A DNA stretch of 56,666 nt from contig JAHHHB010000035.1 of the NCBI GenBank assembly GCA_019359545.1, positions 1-56,666 on the forward strand, written 5' to 3'. The first letter of the stretch is position 1; each line of letters opens with the position of its first letter. Positions 41,096-49,914 of this stretch are shown here, in pieces. Position numbers and translations under genes: made by a program. The stretch comes from Desmonostoc geniculatum HA4340-LM1. Its GTDB lineage: Bacteria > Cyanobacteriota > Cyanobacteriia > Cyanobacteriales > Nostocaceae. The notes beneath the pieces are model-generated. The model had not been told where the DNA came from and did not search any database. It saw only the letters and a list, made by a program, of their open reading frames with translations.

Positions 41096-43975
41096 GTGTT
41101 TCCTAGAAAGGTGCAAAGCTACATTAACCAAATCAATATTGAGAAAGAAAAAATACAACAAGATGAGAAACTATTTAACCAACAAGGTCAATTCACAGAA
41201 AAAAAGCAGACCAGGGAATTAACAAAAGTACTAAAGCGGCTACAAGCAGAAACTGCAAAACGCCAAGCTGTTGAAGCAGATCTACGCCAAAAAACATCAG
41301 AGTTTGCAGCCATTTTGCAACTAGTTACTGATTTTTACTTTCGTGTTGATGCTGATGGAACTATCCTGGATTATCGGCCAGGAAAAACGCCAAATCTGTA
41401 TATTCTACAAGGAGTTCAACAGGGCAAGAGTTTGCGAGAATGCCTACCGAATACTGTAGGCGATCGCTTCCACCAAGCAATCACTCAAGTACTTGCAACT
41501 CAATCTGAAGTTAGTTTTGAATATAGCTTACCGATAGCACAAGTAAATGGTAACTTTGAGGCTAGATTATTACCATTACCAAACCAGCAAATTATAGTTC
41601 TTGTCCGCGAAAACGAGGATAAAGTACAAGCAGCATTGGCCGAAAGCGATGCCCAATTTCGCACCATTGTCGAAAACGCCAATAACATTCTTTTTGCACT
41701 GACGGTTGAAGGGATATTTTCCTACGTTTCTCCAAACTTGACTGATATTTTAGGGCATGAGGTTGGCGAGGTGGAAGGCAAATCCTTTACTGTATTTGTA
41801 CATCCTGACGATGTACCTATGTGTGCAGATTATTTGCAAAGAGTTGTGACAACAGGCGAAAAACAAGACCCTATTGAATATCGGGTAAAACACAAAAATG
41901 GCAGTTGGCGATGGCATACAAGCAACTCATCTGCTAATAGAGACGCCAATGGCAATGTTTTGAACTTCGTTGGTATTTGCTATGACACCACCGATCGCAA
42001 ACAAGCAGAAGAAGCATTAGCAGAACGGGCACGTTTAGCAAATTTTCGTGCCGATGTAGACGCAGCCCTGACTCAGAGTGACAGCTTAGAAAACATGATG
42101 CGCCGCTGCACTGAGGCTTTAGTTGAACATCTTGATGCAGCTTTTGCTCGGATTTGGACGCTTAATAAACAGGAAAATGTACTAGAATTGCAAGTCAGTT
42201 CTGGGATGTACACCCATATTAATGGGCCTCATAGACGTGTGCCAGTTGGCGAATTCAAAATTGGTTTGATTGCCGAAGAAGGCAAACCCCACCTAACTAA
42301 CTTTGTGCAGACAGATCCCCGCGTGGGTAACAAAGAGTGGGCGCAGCGAGAAGGTATGGTGGCCTTTGCTGGTTATCCCCTGATTGTTGAAGATGAAATT
42401 GTAGGGGTGATAGCCATGTTCACCCGCCAAGCCGTGACAGAATCAACTTTTAAAGCATTGGAATTTGCTGCCCAAGAGATTGCCATTGGCATCAAACGCA
42501 AACAAGCAGAAGTCGCACTTAGAGAAAGCGTCCGGCGGGAAACATTACTCAATCGTCTTTCTAGCCAAATTCGAGCTTCGTTGGATCTCAATTACATTGT
42601 GGAAACCGCAGTTCAGGAGATTCGCAACTTATTCCAAATAGATCGGTGTGCCTTCTTTTGGTATCGACAAAACGCTGAAGTACCCTACTGGGAAAGAGTA
42701 TATGAAGCTAAAAGTTGGCTTTTACCCTATCTGCTGAACGATAAAGTAACGAATGCAGAAATCGAACTCATTGCTAACAAAACTTTGAATAGAGAAATCA
42801 TCCGCATTGATGATGTTAAGACTGTAGCCTATGGCACTACACGGGAGTTTTTGAACGATTTCGGCTTCACTGCTTTTATTTCACTGCCGATACACACCCA
42901 ATCTGGGGAAATTGGCGCCTTTAGCTGTGGTTATTGTAATGGCTTTCGGCCTTGGCTAGACAACGAAGTAGAATTACTCCAAGCAGTTACAGACCAAATA
43001 GCGATCGCCATTGACCAAGCTAAACTTTATACCCAAAGTCGCATCGCCGCCCAAACTGCCCAAGACAAAGCCCAGCAACTAGAAGCAGCACTGCTAGAAC
43101 TTCAACAAACCCAAACCCAACTAATTCAAACTGAAAAAATGTCTAGTTTGGGACAGTTGGTAGCGGGAATTGCCCACGAAATCAATAATCCGGTCAATTT
43201 TATTTATGGCAATATTAGCCATGCCAGTGAATATATCCAAGATTTGCTGCACTTAATAGAACTTTATCAACAGCACTACTGCCCAGCAGTACCAGAAATT
43301 CACGAACAAATCTACGCCATTGATTTAGACTTTCTCAAACAAGACTTACCCAAGATCCTAAATTCTATCAATATGGGAGCCGAACGCATTCGGCAGATTG
43401 TCTTATCTTTACGCAATTTCTCTCGCCTTGATGAAGACGGGATGAAAGCAGTGGACATCCATGAAGGTTTGGATAACACCTTGCTAATATTACAAAGTCG
43501 TTTAAAAGCCAAACCAGGATATCCCGAAATCCAAGTAGTTAAAGATTACGGCAACCTGCCACCAGTGGTGTGTCACGCTGGACAGATGAATCAGGTATTT
43601 ATGAATCTGTTGACAAATGCGATCGATGCATTAGAAGAGGGAGTGGGGAGTCGGGAGTGGGGAGATCAGGGAGACGCGGGGAATAAACCAATGCCCAATG
43701 CCCAATGCCCAATGCCCACAATTCGCATCCGCACTCTCATCGACAAAAATTGTGTAATTATTCGTATTGCTGACAATGGGTTAGGGATGACGGAAGAAGT
43801 ACGCAAACGGCTATTTGACCCGTTTTTCACTACGAAACCTGTGGGTAAAGGCACTGGTATGGGGTTATCAATTAGTTACCAAATTGTTGTCAAAAAACAT
43901 TGTGGGCAACTTGAGTGTATTTCAGCACTAGGAGAAGGTGCTGAGTTTGCGATCGCGATTCCACTAAAGCAGTAA
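41096..43975 (+). CDS. multi-sensor histidine kinase (PAS-PAS-GAF-GAF)
   Basis: Soluble sensor kinase of 959 residues from a GTG start. A short coiled coil (1-65) leads into PAS 1 (about 68-175, FYFRVDADGTILDYRPG), PAS 2 with PAC (about 180-305, YRVKHKNGSWRWHTS), GAF 1 (about 310-465), GAF 2 (about 485-650), HisKA with His in GIAHEINNPVNFIYG near 693, and HATPase with NLLTNAIDAL, DNGLGM and GKGTGMGLS. No membrane helix. Twenty-odd residues of repeat origin (NKPMPNAQCPMP) are inserted after the N box, at the same place as in the phytochrome kinase. No response regulator is adjacent. Confidence 0.9.
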   Translation: MFPRKVQSYINQINIEKEKIQQDEKLFNQQGQFTEKKQTRELTKVLKRLQAETAKRQAVEADLRQKTSEFAAILQLVTDFYFRVDADGTILDYRPGKTPNLYILQGVQQGKSLRECLPNTVGDRFHQAITQVLATQSEVSFEYSLPIAQVNGNFEARLLPLPNQQIIVLVRENEDKVQAALAESDAQFRTIVENANNILFALTVEGIFSYVSPNLTDILGHEVGEVEGKSFTVFVHPDDVPMCADYLQRVVTTGEKQDPIEYRVKHKNGSWRWHTSNSSANRDANGNVLNFVGICYDTTDRKQAEEALAERARLANFRADVDAALTQSDSLENMMRRCTEALVEHLDAAFARIWTLNKQENVLELQVSSGMYTHINGPHRRVPVGEFKIGLIAEEGKPHLTNFVQTDPRVGNKEWAQREGMVAFAGYPLIVEDEIVGVIAMFTRQAVTESTFKALEFAAQEIAIGIKRKQAEVALRESVRRETLLNRLSSQIRASLDLNYIVETAVQEIRNLFQIDRCAFFWYRQNAEVPYWERVYEAKSWLLPYLLNDKVTNAEIELIANKTLNREIIRIDDVKTVAYGTTREFLNDFGFTAFISLPIHTQSGEIGAFSCGYCNGFRPWLDNEVELLQAVTDQIAIAIDQAKLYTQSRIAAQTAQDKAQQLEAALLELQQTQTQLIQTEKMSSLGQLVAGIAHEINNPVNFIYGNISHASEYIQDLLHLIELYQQHYCPAVPEIHEQIYAIDLDFLKQDLPKILNSINMGAERIRQIVLSLRNFSRLDEDGMKAVDIHEGLDNTLLILQSRLKAKPGYPEIQVVKDYGNLPPVVCHAGQMNQVFMNLLTNAIDALEEGVGSREWGDQGDAGNKPMPNAQCPMPTIRIRTLIDKNCVIIRIADNGLGMTEEVRKRLFDPFFTTKPVGKGTGMGLSISYQIVVKKHCGQLECISALGEGAEFAIAIPLKQ
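43637..43720. repeat. heptamer repeats inserted in frame in the kinase ATPase domain
   Basis: GGGAGTGG-type block (43639-43665) then CCCAATG heptamers (43691-43718). G-rich block followed by C-rich block, as in the other two kinases. Confidence 0.88.
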
Positions 43976-44074
43976 GTCGTTAATATAATCAGGCATTAAC
44001 TTTTTATTAACCAAAAATTAACCTATAAGTTGTTAACTGATATCAATTCACTTTTTGCTGCAACATTTGAACGT

Positions 44075-44117
44075 CCCTCCAACAACCTGAAATTTACAGG
44101 AGTTGGAGGGATTATTT
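44075..44117 (+). terminator. likely rho-independent terminator after the kinase
   Basis: Stem CCCTCCAAC (44075-44083) and GTTGGAGGG (44102-44110) with an inner CCTG/CAGG stem, followed by ATTATTT. Confidence 0.6.
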
Positions 44118-44175
44118 ATCGGACTTACTCATTGACAATAAATACCAAATATGCGGTGTAAAAACCACATCTTTC

Positions 44176-44464
44176 GTAAGGGCACAGCAATGCTCATTGG
44201 TGTCAACTTAACGTGAAACCCTTATCAAGACTTGATATTGAGTTCATTCACTTAGGGTTACTCACCGCGTCACCCCACCCTAACCCTCCCCTTATAAAGG
44301 GGAGCCACTGCGTTGGACGGGTTCCCCGGCTTGAAGCAAGTGGCGTGAGGGAACTAGATTCTTTTTTCCCCCCTAATACATCGGGGGGATTAAGGGGGGT
44401 AAAGCGTATGTGGGACAAAGGTTTGAGCTGAAGTTGACACCTATGAGCATTGCTGTGCCCCTAC
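44176..44464. mobile_element. possible MITE-like element with 34-bp inverted ends
   Basis: Left end 44176-44209 starts GTAAGGGCACAGCAATGCTC; the right end 44431-44464, read in reverse, starts GTAGGGGCACAGCAATGCTC. The two 34-bp ends differ at two positions. The 221-bp interior has TATAAAGGGG- and CCCCCTTAATCC-type repeats, no convincing gene, and I see no target duplication. It may be a non-autonomous element or a chance pair of a dispersed GTAGGGGCAC palindrome family. Confidence 0.6.
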
Positions 44465-44601
44465 AGCATGGTCTATTTACCGTAGTTTACCGCCGTAGGC
44501 ATCGCACAATAAGAAAAGCCTGAAACAACCGGGAGCATCGTTAATTCACACCACGATGCATTTGTACAGCGCGTAAGTCCTAAAAAGATTGATTCTTGTA
44601 G

Positions 44602-44621
44602 AGACGCGATTTATCGCGTCT
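44602..44621. repeat. dispersed palindrome AGACGCGATttATCGCGTCT
   Basis: Perfect 9-bp arms; same element as 3139-3158. Confidence 0.85.
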
Positions 44622-44634
44622 AGGGATTTAAACA

Positions 44635-44667
44635 ATTCTGAATTCTGAATTCTGAATTCTGAATTCT
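44635..44667. repeat. heptamer repeat ATTCTGA
   Basis: About four and a half ATTCTGA units ending just before the RDD gene stop codon. Same family as 3216-3268. Confidence 0.85.
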
Positions 44668-44670
44668 TCT

Positions 44671-45453
44671 TCAAAATTCCTGCTGTTGATAAACAAGATA
44701 AATAGCTTCTAAAAATACATCCGGTGTCACAGTTTCTGGCAACTTTTCTAAATTAATAATAGATTTAACTTGCTCAGCTAACTTTAAAGATAGTGATGCT
44801 CTTGATTTTAACGACATTGCACCACGTCGCTGTAAATACTCACGAATAACAGCAAAATCATCAGGCAACAATTGGGATAAATTGGCACTTTGTAGTAACT
44901 GATCGTGGAGTATCTTTGCCTGTTCTGAAATTATTAATGTCGGCGCATTAGCTGGTTGGGCTTGAATCACAATTGTGCCAGCAGCCAAATCACCCAAACG
45001 CTTTTCCCGACTACCCAACATAATTAAAAAAGCGCCAATAAACAAAGTTTCATCAAACGGTCGCAATAAAGCACGTAGCGTTGCTTGTTGTAATCCGATG
45101 AGTCTACCATCATCTCGAACGACGCGAATTTTAGCAATGCGTTTACCAGGAGTTTGTCCAAACCATAAGGTTTCAAAAAATACAAAATAGCCAATGTAAA
45201 TTGCAAAGGCGATAAAGAAGAAAATCGCTAACAACCAAAGTCCTATATTCCGAGAATTTGTAACTAAATCTTCGAGAAAATTGAACACTTGTGTTGAGAA
45301 GAAAGTCCAGGCCAACACAAATAGCAACAAACTTACACCCAACACTGTATAATCAATGAGCAATGCTAAAGCTCGATTGCCGATTCCTGCTAAAGTAAAT
45401 TCCAGTTCTACACTTTCTGGAGTCTGGAATGAGATGCGATTAAAAAAGCGCAT
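44671..45453 (-). CDS. RDD family membrane protein
   Basis: Integral membrane protein of the RDD family, 260 residues, substrate unknown. Membrane segments are seen at about 28-50 (ALLIDYTVLGVSLLLFVLAW), 73-97 (LWLLAIFFFIAFAIYIGYFV) and 130-147 (ETLFIGAFLIML). The RDD signature is represented by RALALLIDY and, after the second helix, GQTPGKRIAKIRVV and RLGDLAAGTIVI. The C-terminal 90 residues are cytosolic and helical. It lies 45 bp after the next gene upstream, and in the same region as a SpoIIM-like gene, a common trio. Confidence 0.85.
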   Translation of the reverse strand: MRFFNRISFQTPESVELEFTLAGIGNRALALLIDYTVLGVSLLLFVLAWTFFSTQVFNFLEDLVTNSRNIGLWLLAIFFFIAFAIYIGYFVFFETLWFGQTPGKRIAKIRVVRDDGRLIGLQQATLRALLRPFDETLFIGAFLIMLGSREKRLGDLAAGTIVIQAQPANAPTLIISEQAKILHDQLLQSANLSQLLPDDFAVIREYLQRRGAMSLKSRASLSLKLAEQVKSIINLEKLPETVTPDVFLEAIYLVYQQQEF

Positions 45454-45498
45454 ATATGAACTAATAAAAGATTAATAAAGTTAAATTCAGGTATTGAG

Positions 45499-46350
45499 TT
45501 AAGGAAAATCCTGGGAAGGAGGTTGTCGTAATTGCAAACCCAAACCTTCACGCCGACTACGCAAGTCAAAGTATAAAACAGCTTTGAGTGCTTGCCAGAA
45601 TGGCATGACAAGAACTCCACCTACTAAGCTACCAATCCAAGAAATAAGATACACAAGTGAGTACATAGCAGAGCCTGGTTCAAGCCTGATTAGGAATAAG
45701 CTAGGTACATAGTTTAATACAAACACCAACGGCAATGTAACAACAAAAGCAACTAAAACAACGCCTTGAATGCGAAATACTGAGGCTTTAGTTAACTCCC
45801 AACTTCTGGCAACACTTTCGCCACCATTAATATTTTCCTCAACTGCTAGGGGAACTTCAGCGACTATCCAACGTGAGTAAAACCACGTTAGTCCCAACAG
45901 CACAATCCCTACTGTTACGATTACTGCCAATGTGGTTGTGAGTATAACAGTACCTGTACCACCACCTAATATAGTTCCTAATGCTACTCCCAGTATGCCA
46001 GCGAAGATACCACCAACGATCGCTAACCCAAAATAAATGATCAGCACAGATATTCCTACTTGGAAAGCAACTCTTAAAAATGACCACAGACGTGGATTAA
46101 TATGGCTCCTAGCAGATTCGACGCTTTCAGGTTGGTAAACTAATTCTCCAAAAGCCAAGCGTGAAATTAATCCAGAAATGGCAGCATACTTTGCCCAGCC
46201 ATACACTGGGACTATAATCCACAAGTGAGCGATCGCAGCTAAATTTAGATAAGTCTTGAGATGAGAACGATACAGTCGCACCGCAGCACTGACAACATTA
46301 CCGACACTCAGTGGTTGGATGTGACCTGGAGATCCAAAATTTTCAGACAT
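45499..46350 (-). CDS. multi-pass membrane protein, GDPD-associated/DUF975-like
   Basis: A 283-residue membrane protein with five or six hydrophobic helices (for example VAFQVGISVLIIYFGLAIVG, GTVILTTTLAVIVTVGIVLL, GVVLVAFVVTLPLVFVLNYV). The N-terminus PLSVGNVVSAAVRLYRSHL and the EENINGGESVARSWELTK loop are typical of bacterial membrane proteins related to the DUF975 and glycerophosphodiesterase membrane-domain families. Function unknown. It precedes the RDD gene and is divergent from the SpoIIM-like gene, 80 bp away. Confidence 0.75.
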   Translation of the reverse strand: MSENFGSPGHIQPLSVGNVVSAAVRLYRSHLKTYLNLAAIAHLWIIVPVYGWAKYAAISGLISRLAFGELVYQPESVESARSHINPRLWSFLRVAFQVGISVLIIYFGLAIVGGIFAGILGVALGTILGGGTGTVILTTTLAVIVTVGIVLLGLTWFYSRWIVAEVPLAVEENINGGESVARSWELTKASVFRIQGVVLVAFVVTLPLVFVLNYVPSLFLIRLEPGSAMYSLVYLISWIGSLVGGVLVMPFWQALKAVLYFDLRSRREGLGLQLRQPPSQDFP

Positions 46351-46430
46351 AATACCAAATTTCCCTTGAAACTACGGATATGAATTTGAGGCTATCTTAA
46401 ACTAAGTTAAAGTCAGTGTTCCCAAAATTC

Positions 46431-47399
46431 ATGAATATTCAACGTTGGATTGGACGACGAGAACCGAATTGGCAGCGTTTGGATGCCCTATTAAAGCAGG
46501 TAGAAAAAAAAGGGCTAAAGTCTTTACGGGCAGCCGAAATTAGAGAATTAGCAAGTTTGTATCGTTCAGTAGCCGCAGATTTAGCCCGCGCCCGCACCCA
46601 GCAAATCAGCAATACTTTGATCCAAAGTTTACAATCTTTAACAACTCGTGCTTATACGCAGATTTACCAGGGTTCACGGCGACAGGAATGGCAGGCAGTC
46701 TTAGAATTTTATCGTTGGGGATTACCATCTGTAGTCCAAAAAACATTTGGATATATCGCTGCGGCAACGGCGCTGTTTCTACTGGGTGGAGTAGTGGCTT
46801 GGTGGTATTCCTGGCAAAATCCCAGTTTCATGCCTTTGATCGTACCTGAAGACTTGATAACCAAGGTACGGGATGAGCATAAATTGTGGATGGGGTCAAT
46901 TGTTGGTATTGAACCTCTAGCATCCAGCGGGATTACGATTAATAACTTGGCGGTGTCTTTTGGGGCTGTTGCTGGTGGGATTACAGCGGGGATATATACA
47001 GCTTATTTGATGGTATTTAATGGTTTATTAATTGGTGCCGTTGGTACTTTAGTTGGTCAAAATAATTTAGCTTATCCTTTTTGGGCGTTTGTATTTCCGC
47101 ATGGTTCCTTAGAATTGCCGGCGATATTTTTTGCTGGAGGTGCGGGATTTTTATTAGCAAGAGCAATTGTCTTTCCTGGCAAATATCGTCGAGGGGACGC
47201 ACTGAAATTTTATGGTAATCAGGCGGCGCAGTTAGTATTTGGGATTGTACCAATGTTAATTATTGCAGGTGCGATCGAAGGTTTTTTTTCGCCTAATCCT
47301 AGCGTACCCGATCCGATGAAATATCTCGCAGGAATGGGATTATTTATACTTTTGGTGATGTATTGTAGTCGAAAGAAAACAGGATTAAATAATTCGTAA
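46431..47399 (+). CDS. SpoIIM-like (DUF95) membrane protein
   Basis: Membrane protein of the stage II sporulation M / DUF95 family, 322 residues from ATG 46431 (MNIQRWIGRREPNWQRLDAL); a GTG 15 bp upstream is possible. N-terminal 90 residues are cytosolic and helical, followed by about five membrane helices (TFGYIAAATALFLLGGVVAW, GAVAGGITAGIYTAYLMVFN, FGIVPMLIIAGAIEGFF). The PHGSLELPAIFFAGGAGFLLA motif is the family hallmark. In non-sporulating bacteria the role is unknown. It is divergent from the two other membrane genes, which often travel with it. Confidence 0.88.
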   Translation: MNIQRWIGRREPNWQRLDALLKQVEKKGLKSLRAAEIRELASLYRSVAADLARARTQQISNTLIQSLQSLTTRAYTQIYQGSRRQEWQAVLEFYRWGLPSVVQKTFGYIAAATALFLLGGVVAWWYSWQNPSFMPLIVPEDLITKVRDEHKLWMGSIVGIEPLASSGITINNLAVSFGAVAGGITAGIYTAYLMVFNGLLIGAVGTLVGQNNLAYPFWAFVFPHGSLELPAIFFAGGAGFLLARAIVFPGKYRRGDALKFYGNQAAQLVFGIVPMLIIAGAIEGFFSPNPSVPDPMKYLAGMGLFILLVMYCSRKKTGLNNS

Positions 47400-47406
47400 T
47401 TCGTAA

Positions 47407-47457
47407 TGACGCTCGTTCCGACGCTCCTACGTCGCTAACGCTGCGCTATCGCTAACG
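47407..47457. repeat. dispersed CGCTAACG-rich repeat
   Basis: GACGCTCGTTCCGACGCTCC followed by CTAACG units; a sequence of this kind recurs in intergenic DNA of Nostoc-like genomes. No coding content. Confidence 0.55.
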
Positions 47458-47469
47458 TAATTCCTAATT

Positions 47470-47508
47470 AAGTTTTGCAATGGGGATTTGAACCCCACCG
47501 CAAAACTT
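47470..47508. repeat. hairpin AAGTTTTGC...GCAAAACTT upstream of rca
   Basis: Outer arms AAGTTTTGC and GCAAAACTT, inner arms TGGGG and CCCCA around a 7-base loop. The outer arm is shared with the hairpin downstream of rca at 48894-48939. Confidence 0.7.
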
Positions 47509-47587
47509 GCCGCTTGATTGAAGCGGGGGACTTAAACCCACGGAATTTGTTAAGTTTAGAGGTACTAACTATTTGTAAGATACATTC

Positions 47588-48850
47588 ATGGGTTACTACA
47601 TTGCTCTCCGATTTTTGGACAAACTTGCTGTCCACATCACGAAAAACTTCTTGAAGCTTCCTGGTGTCAGAGTACCCATAATTTTGGGTATTCATGGACG
47701 CAAAGGTGAAGGCAAATCTTTTCAATGCGAGTTAGTTTTCGAGAAAATGGGTATCGAGGTGACTCACATCTCTGGTGGCGAATTGGAAAGTCCAGATGCA
47801 GGAGATCCAGCACGGTTGATTCGGCTGCGCTATCGGGAAACAGCGGAATTGATCAAAGTACGCGGTAAAATGTGTGTGCTGATGATTAACGATTTAGATG
47901 CGGGTGCTGGACGCTTCGATGAAGGCACTCAGTATACTGTAAACACACAGTTGGTAAATGCTACATTGATGAATATTGCCGATAATCCCACAGATGTGCA
48001 GTTGCCTGGAAGCTATGATTCTACACCTTTGCATCGTGTACCGATTATTGTCACAGGCAATGATTTTTCCACCCTCTATGCACCGTTAATTCGGGATGGA
48101 CGGATGGAGAAATTTTATTGGGAACCAGACCGAGACGACAAAGTGGGAATTGTCAAGGGGATTTTTGAACCGGATGGACTTTCGGGGCGGGAAATTGAAC
48201 AGTTAGTTGATACTTTTGCCAATCAATCCATTGACTTTTTTAGTGCGTTGCGATCGCGCATTTATGACGAACAAATCCGCAACTTCATTCATCATATAGG
48301 TTTTGAGCATATATCGTTGCGTGTGGTTAACAGCACTGAAGGACCACCAGAATTTAAAAAGCCGAATTTCAACTTATCTCACTTAATCGAGTCTGGTCAT
48401 TTAATGGTTGGCGAACAAAAACGAGTGGAAAGTTCCCATTTGGTCGATGAGTACAACCGACTGAATCGAGGCAAAAATTATCAATCTCCACCACCTGCTG
48501 CTGTCACACCAACTAGTCAACCGTCAACTAATGGCGCAACCACAAATGGATTCCCAAAAAAAGAAGCATTTAGTCCACATTTGACTCTAGAGACACAAGA
48601 ACAGATTCGGCAAATCTTGTCTCAAGGTTACAAAATTAGCATTGAACACGTGGATGAGCGTCGCTTCCGTACAGGTTCTTGGCAAAGTTGTGTTAATAGC
48701 CACATTGATGCCGAGTCGGATGCAATATCAAATTTGGAATCATCTCTGGCAGAATATAGCGGTGAATATGTGCGATTAGTAGCGATCGATCCAAAAGCCA
48801 AGCGACGGGTTTTAGAAACGATTATTCAGCGACCAAATGGTAAAAATTAA
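47588..48850 (+). CDS. rca: Rubisco activase with C-terminal RbcS-like domain
   Basis: AAA+ chaperone that frees inhibited Rubisco active sites. 420 residues. Walker A GRKGEGKS at 37-44, Walker B region VLMINDLDAGAGRFD, sensor IVTGNDFSTLY and arginine-finger region RDGRMEKFYWEPDRDD. A Pro/Thr/Asn linker (about 295-320) joins a C-terminal RbcS-like (SSUL) domain of about 85 residues (QIRQILSQGYKISIEHVDER, RFRTGSWQSC), as in the carboxysome protein CcmM. In cyanobacteria this domain recruits the activase to Rubisco. Start ATG 47588 gives the standard N-terminus. Flanked on both sides by related hairpins. Confidence 0.95.
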   Translation: MGYYIALRFLDKLAVHITKNFLKLPGVRVPIILGIHGRKGEGKSFQCELVFEKMGIEVTHISGGELESPDAGDPARLIRLRYRETAELIKVRGKMCVLMINDLDAGAGRFDEGTQYTVNTQLVNATLMNIADNPTDVQLPGSYDSTPLHRVPIIVTGNDFSTLYAPLIRDGRMEKFYWEPDRDDKVGIVKGIFEPDGLSGREIEQLVDTFANQSIDFFSALRSRIYDEQIRNFIHHIGFEHISLRVVNSTEGPPEFKKPNFNLSHLIESGHLMVGEQKRVESSHLVDEYNRLNRGKNYQSPPPAAVTPTSQPSTNGATTNGFPKKEAFSPHLTLETQEQIRQILSQGYKISIEHVDERRFRTGSWQSCVNSHIDAESDAISNLESSLAEYSGEYVRLVAIDPKAKRRVLETIIQRPNGKN

Positions 48851-48893
48851 CGGTCGATAAACCAATTCGCAATTCGCTTTTTCGCCCATTCGC

Positions 48894-48939
48894 AATTAAG
48901 TTTTGTCACGGGGTTAAAACCCCGTGACAAAACTTAATT
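48894..48939. repeat. perfect 22-bp-arm hairpin downstream of rca
   Basis: Arms beginning AATTAAGTTTTGTCACGGGG with an AA loop, perfect over 22 bp. It may act as a terminator-like hairpin although no T-run follows. Related to 47470-47508. Confidence 0.8.
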
Positions 48940-49052
48940 CATGTAGACGCAAAAGCCGTCCTCCAATTTGCATATACCGCAATGCCGATTCATTCATTAG
49001 CATCGAGCCTTTACAGTAACAAATAAGAGGACATCTAGGAGATTGCTAATTC

Positions 49053-49808
49053 ATGTCTGATAAGCATAGATTGGAGGAAAAATTATTATCCCATGAAGTT
49101 GAAAGAAGGATAGACCAAAATCTAGATGAAATAGAAGAAATAGATATAGATGTACAAACCGATCTGTCGAAAATAGTTCAGGGACAAGTAGATGGGGTTT
49201 CGGTTGTAGGCGAAGGATTAGTTATTCAAAAAGATATTCGCGTACAGAAAATAAAACTGCAAACTGACGCTATTGCCATCAATCCCTTAAGCGCTATTTT
49301 TGGTGAAATAAAACTCAATCAGCCGGTAAATGCCATTGCTAAAATTACACTGACAGAAGCAGATATTAACCGCGCTTTGTCGTCAGAGTTTATTCGCAAA
49401 CAGATGCCAAACTTGGAGTTCGATGTAGATGGCGAAGTTGTGAGTTTTGAACTGCAAGGAATTCAGGTATTTTTACCTGATGCTGGCAAAATGGAATTGA
49501 GAGGAAAGGTGTTGTTAAAGGAAAGGGAAAATACTCGACTTTTAGCTTATACTGCGATCGCTCGTCCACGTACTCATTCACAACCCGCAATGTTGGAGAG
49601 TTTTAAGTGTACTGAGGGAGACGGTATTTCAATAGAATTAATTACACCATTAATCCACAAAGCCAAAGAATTAATGAGTATACCATATTTTAAATGGAAC
49701 GATATGATATTTAGTATCAAAGAGCTACAAGTAGAAATTGGTAATTTGATACTTATGGTAGAAGCTCAGGTAAAGCAAATACCCTCATCAGATGTAGTAC
49801 CTCTTTAG
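49053..49808 (+). CDS. DUF2993 family protein
   Basis: A 251-residue cyanobacterial DUF2993 protein, related to LmeA-like lipid-binding barrels in actinobacteria. It has no signal peptide; the N-terminus is charged and helical (about 1-40), then alternating strands (VSVVGEGLVIQKDIRVQKIKL, AKITLTEADINRALSSEFI, LEFDVDGEVVSFELQGIQVF). The LTEADINRAL segment is typical of the family. Function is unknown, perhaps binding of lipids or of pigments at membranes. A good ribosome site (AGGAGA) precedes the ATG. It is followed by the ketolase gene after 106 bp, same direction. Confidence 0.82.
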   Translation: MSDKHRLEEKLLSHEVERRIDQNLDEIEEIDIDVQTDLSKIVQGQVDGVSVVGEGLVIQKDIRVQKIKLQTDAIAINPLSAIFGEIKLNQPVNAIAKITLTEADINRALSSEFIRKQMPNLEFDVDGEVVSFELQGIQVFLPDAGKMELRGKVLLKERENTRLLAYTAIARPRTHSQPAMLESFKCTEGDGISIELITPLIHKAKELMSIPYFKWNDMIFSIKELQVEIGNLILMVEAQVKQIPSSDVVPL

Positions 49809-49914
49809 TAAGATTGACACTAATTAAAGATAATTTTTGTTACTGATGGCTGATTTAAATTTTCTCAAAGTTTTTTAAGCTTGATAAAGCTACTTAATTT
49901 CAAAAGTAACAACT

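Noticed and set aside
44213..44431. Forward 72-codon frame
   Set aside because: Lies within the inverted-repeat element and is made of repeat sequence; low-complexity, no family.
47477..47500. Possible tRNA fragment
   Set aside because: TGGGG-TTCAAAT-CCCCA looks like a T arm on the minus strand, but no D arm, anticodon arm or acceptor stem fits; it is part of a repeat hairpin.
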